Source: Pseudoips prasinana (taxonomy: Eukaryota; Arthropoda; Insecta; Lepidoptera; Nolidae). Taken from it: a stretch of 64,000 bases of DNA. Position numbers and translations under genes: made by a program. Within the stretch, counting starts at the first letter, position 1. Each line of letters starts with the position of its first letter. The stretch covers positions 5,913,501-5,977,500 of the forward strand of contig OX621258.1 in NCBI GenBank assembly GCA_951640165.1. Direction: 5' to 3'. Positions 63,651-64,000 of this stretch are shown one piece after another. A model generated the notes under the pieces. That model did no database searches and was not told where the DNA came from. It saw only the letters and a list, made by a program, of their open reading frames with translations.

Positions 63651-63708
63651 CAGGACAGATATTTGTGTGCATGAACATGTCTGTTTGTCCTAAGTCTGGG
63701 TGTAATTT

Positions 63709-63947
63709 ATATATATATAAAAATCAATGCCACTTTTCGTTGTAATGTTATAACTCAACAACGCCTTTATCGATTTGGCTAATTTTGGTCTTGAATTATT
63801 CGTGGAAGTCCAGGGAAGGTTTGTATGAAAAAGTTTAAAATCAACATCTTTTAGCAATTTAAAATATTTTTTTGTTTGAATAAATGAACTTAATAATCAT
63901 TTTTTTTTATTACTATGCCTTATACGTAGCGAAGCACGTACCGCTAG
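63709..63947 (+). mobile_element. Helitron-like insert with CTAG 3' end inside SINE-B
   Basis: The right end GCACGTACCGCTAG is followed by host T and ATCTATA. Left part TATAAAAATCAATGCCACTT; the interior has TCGATTTGGCTAATTTTGG. A different subfamily from the GGGGCACAG type. The left boundary lies within a TA run and is approximate. Confidence 0.65.
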
Positions 63948-64000
63948 TTATCTATAGGTATAAGTATGTATTTACAATAAAAAAGTAGTATAACTATGTA

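Larger units (their letters stand above)
63341..64000 (+). mobile_element. SINE-B with two insertions, cut by the window end
   Basis: Head GACGGGCCCGTTGGCTTGG (63341), resumption GGACAGATATTTGTGTGC after MITE-3, then TAAGTATGTATTTACAATAA after a second insert. The 3' end lies beyond base 64000. Confidence 0.85.

Noticed and set aside
1..64000. A multi-gene host locus, operon or gene cluster
   Set aside because: No spliced or intact host protein gene can be supported; long intact frames are only transposases and a broken LINE.

Overview
This is a eukaryotic, AT-rich, almost gene-free window dominated by transposable elements. The repeat types (helitron-like repeats whose 3' end reads CTAGT after a GGGGCACAG-type subterminus, tRNA-headed SINEs with ATT-type tails, 3' ends of RTE-like and Jockey-like retrotransposons, cecropia-type mariner) point to a moth or butterfly (Lepidoptera). 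No spliced host protein gene is recognisable. The one convincing host gene is a tRNA-Gly(UCC) at 10077-10148, with intact stems, A and B boxes and a T6 terminator.

DNA transposons: two mariner copies of identical length (1282 bp, 35572-36853 on the minus strand and 59847-61128 on the plus strand) lie in opposite orientation about 23 kb apart. They differ by only about four bases by eye, and both keep an open DD34D transposase. A complete Tc1-like element (32781-34423) has TA flanks, near-perfect terminal inverted repeats and an open DD34E transposase. These three are the only long intact coding regions.

Retroelements: a 5'-truncated Jockey-like LINE (25422-28334) has endonuclease and reverse transcriptase motifs, is broken by one in-frame TGA, and ends in a TAAA-type tail. 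Many smaller 3' remnants of other LINEs occur (318-677, 5884-6228, 24092-24335, 25037-25245, 46765-46900, 47047-47437, 57708-58025, and others). tRNA-derived SINEs fall into families called A to F here. A further family of about 260 bp (ten copies) carries the internal promoter region of 5S rRNA, which makes it a SINE3-like 5S-derived SINE.

Several insertions can be read against an uninterrupted copy elsewhere in the window. A palindromic MITE (45101-45313 and 63410-63650) has 3-bp target duplications of the form CWG. A retroposon at 14009-14340 has an 11-bp duplication. A retroposon at 1871-2324 lies between 36-bp direct repeats. At 45012-45710 three elements are nested. The window also has an unusual number of short, perfect hairpins (13-22 bp arms, 1-10 nt loops) within or at the edge of degraded repeats, suggesting fold-back template switching.

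Layout: 0-10 kb LINE and SINE remnants; 10-18 kb tRNA gene and nested repeats; 18-23 kb quiet AT-rich DNA; 23-28 kb LINEs; 28-37 kb fold-backs, Tc1 and mariner; 37-50 kb dense nested SINE, helitron and MITE block; 50-59 kb sparse remnants; 59-64 kb mariner, a small CxxC ORF and nested repeats at the window edge.
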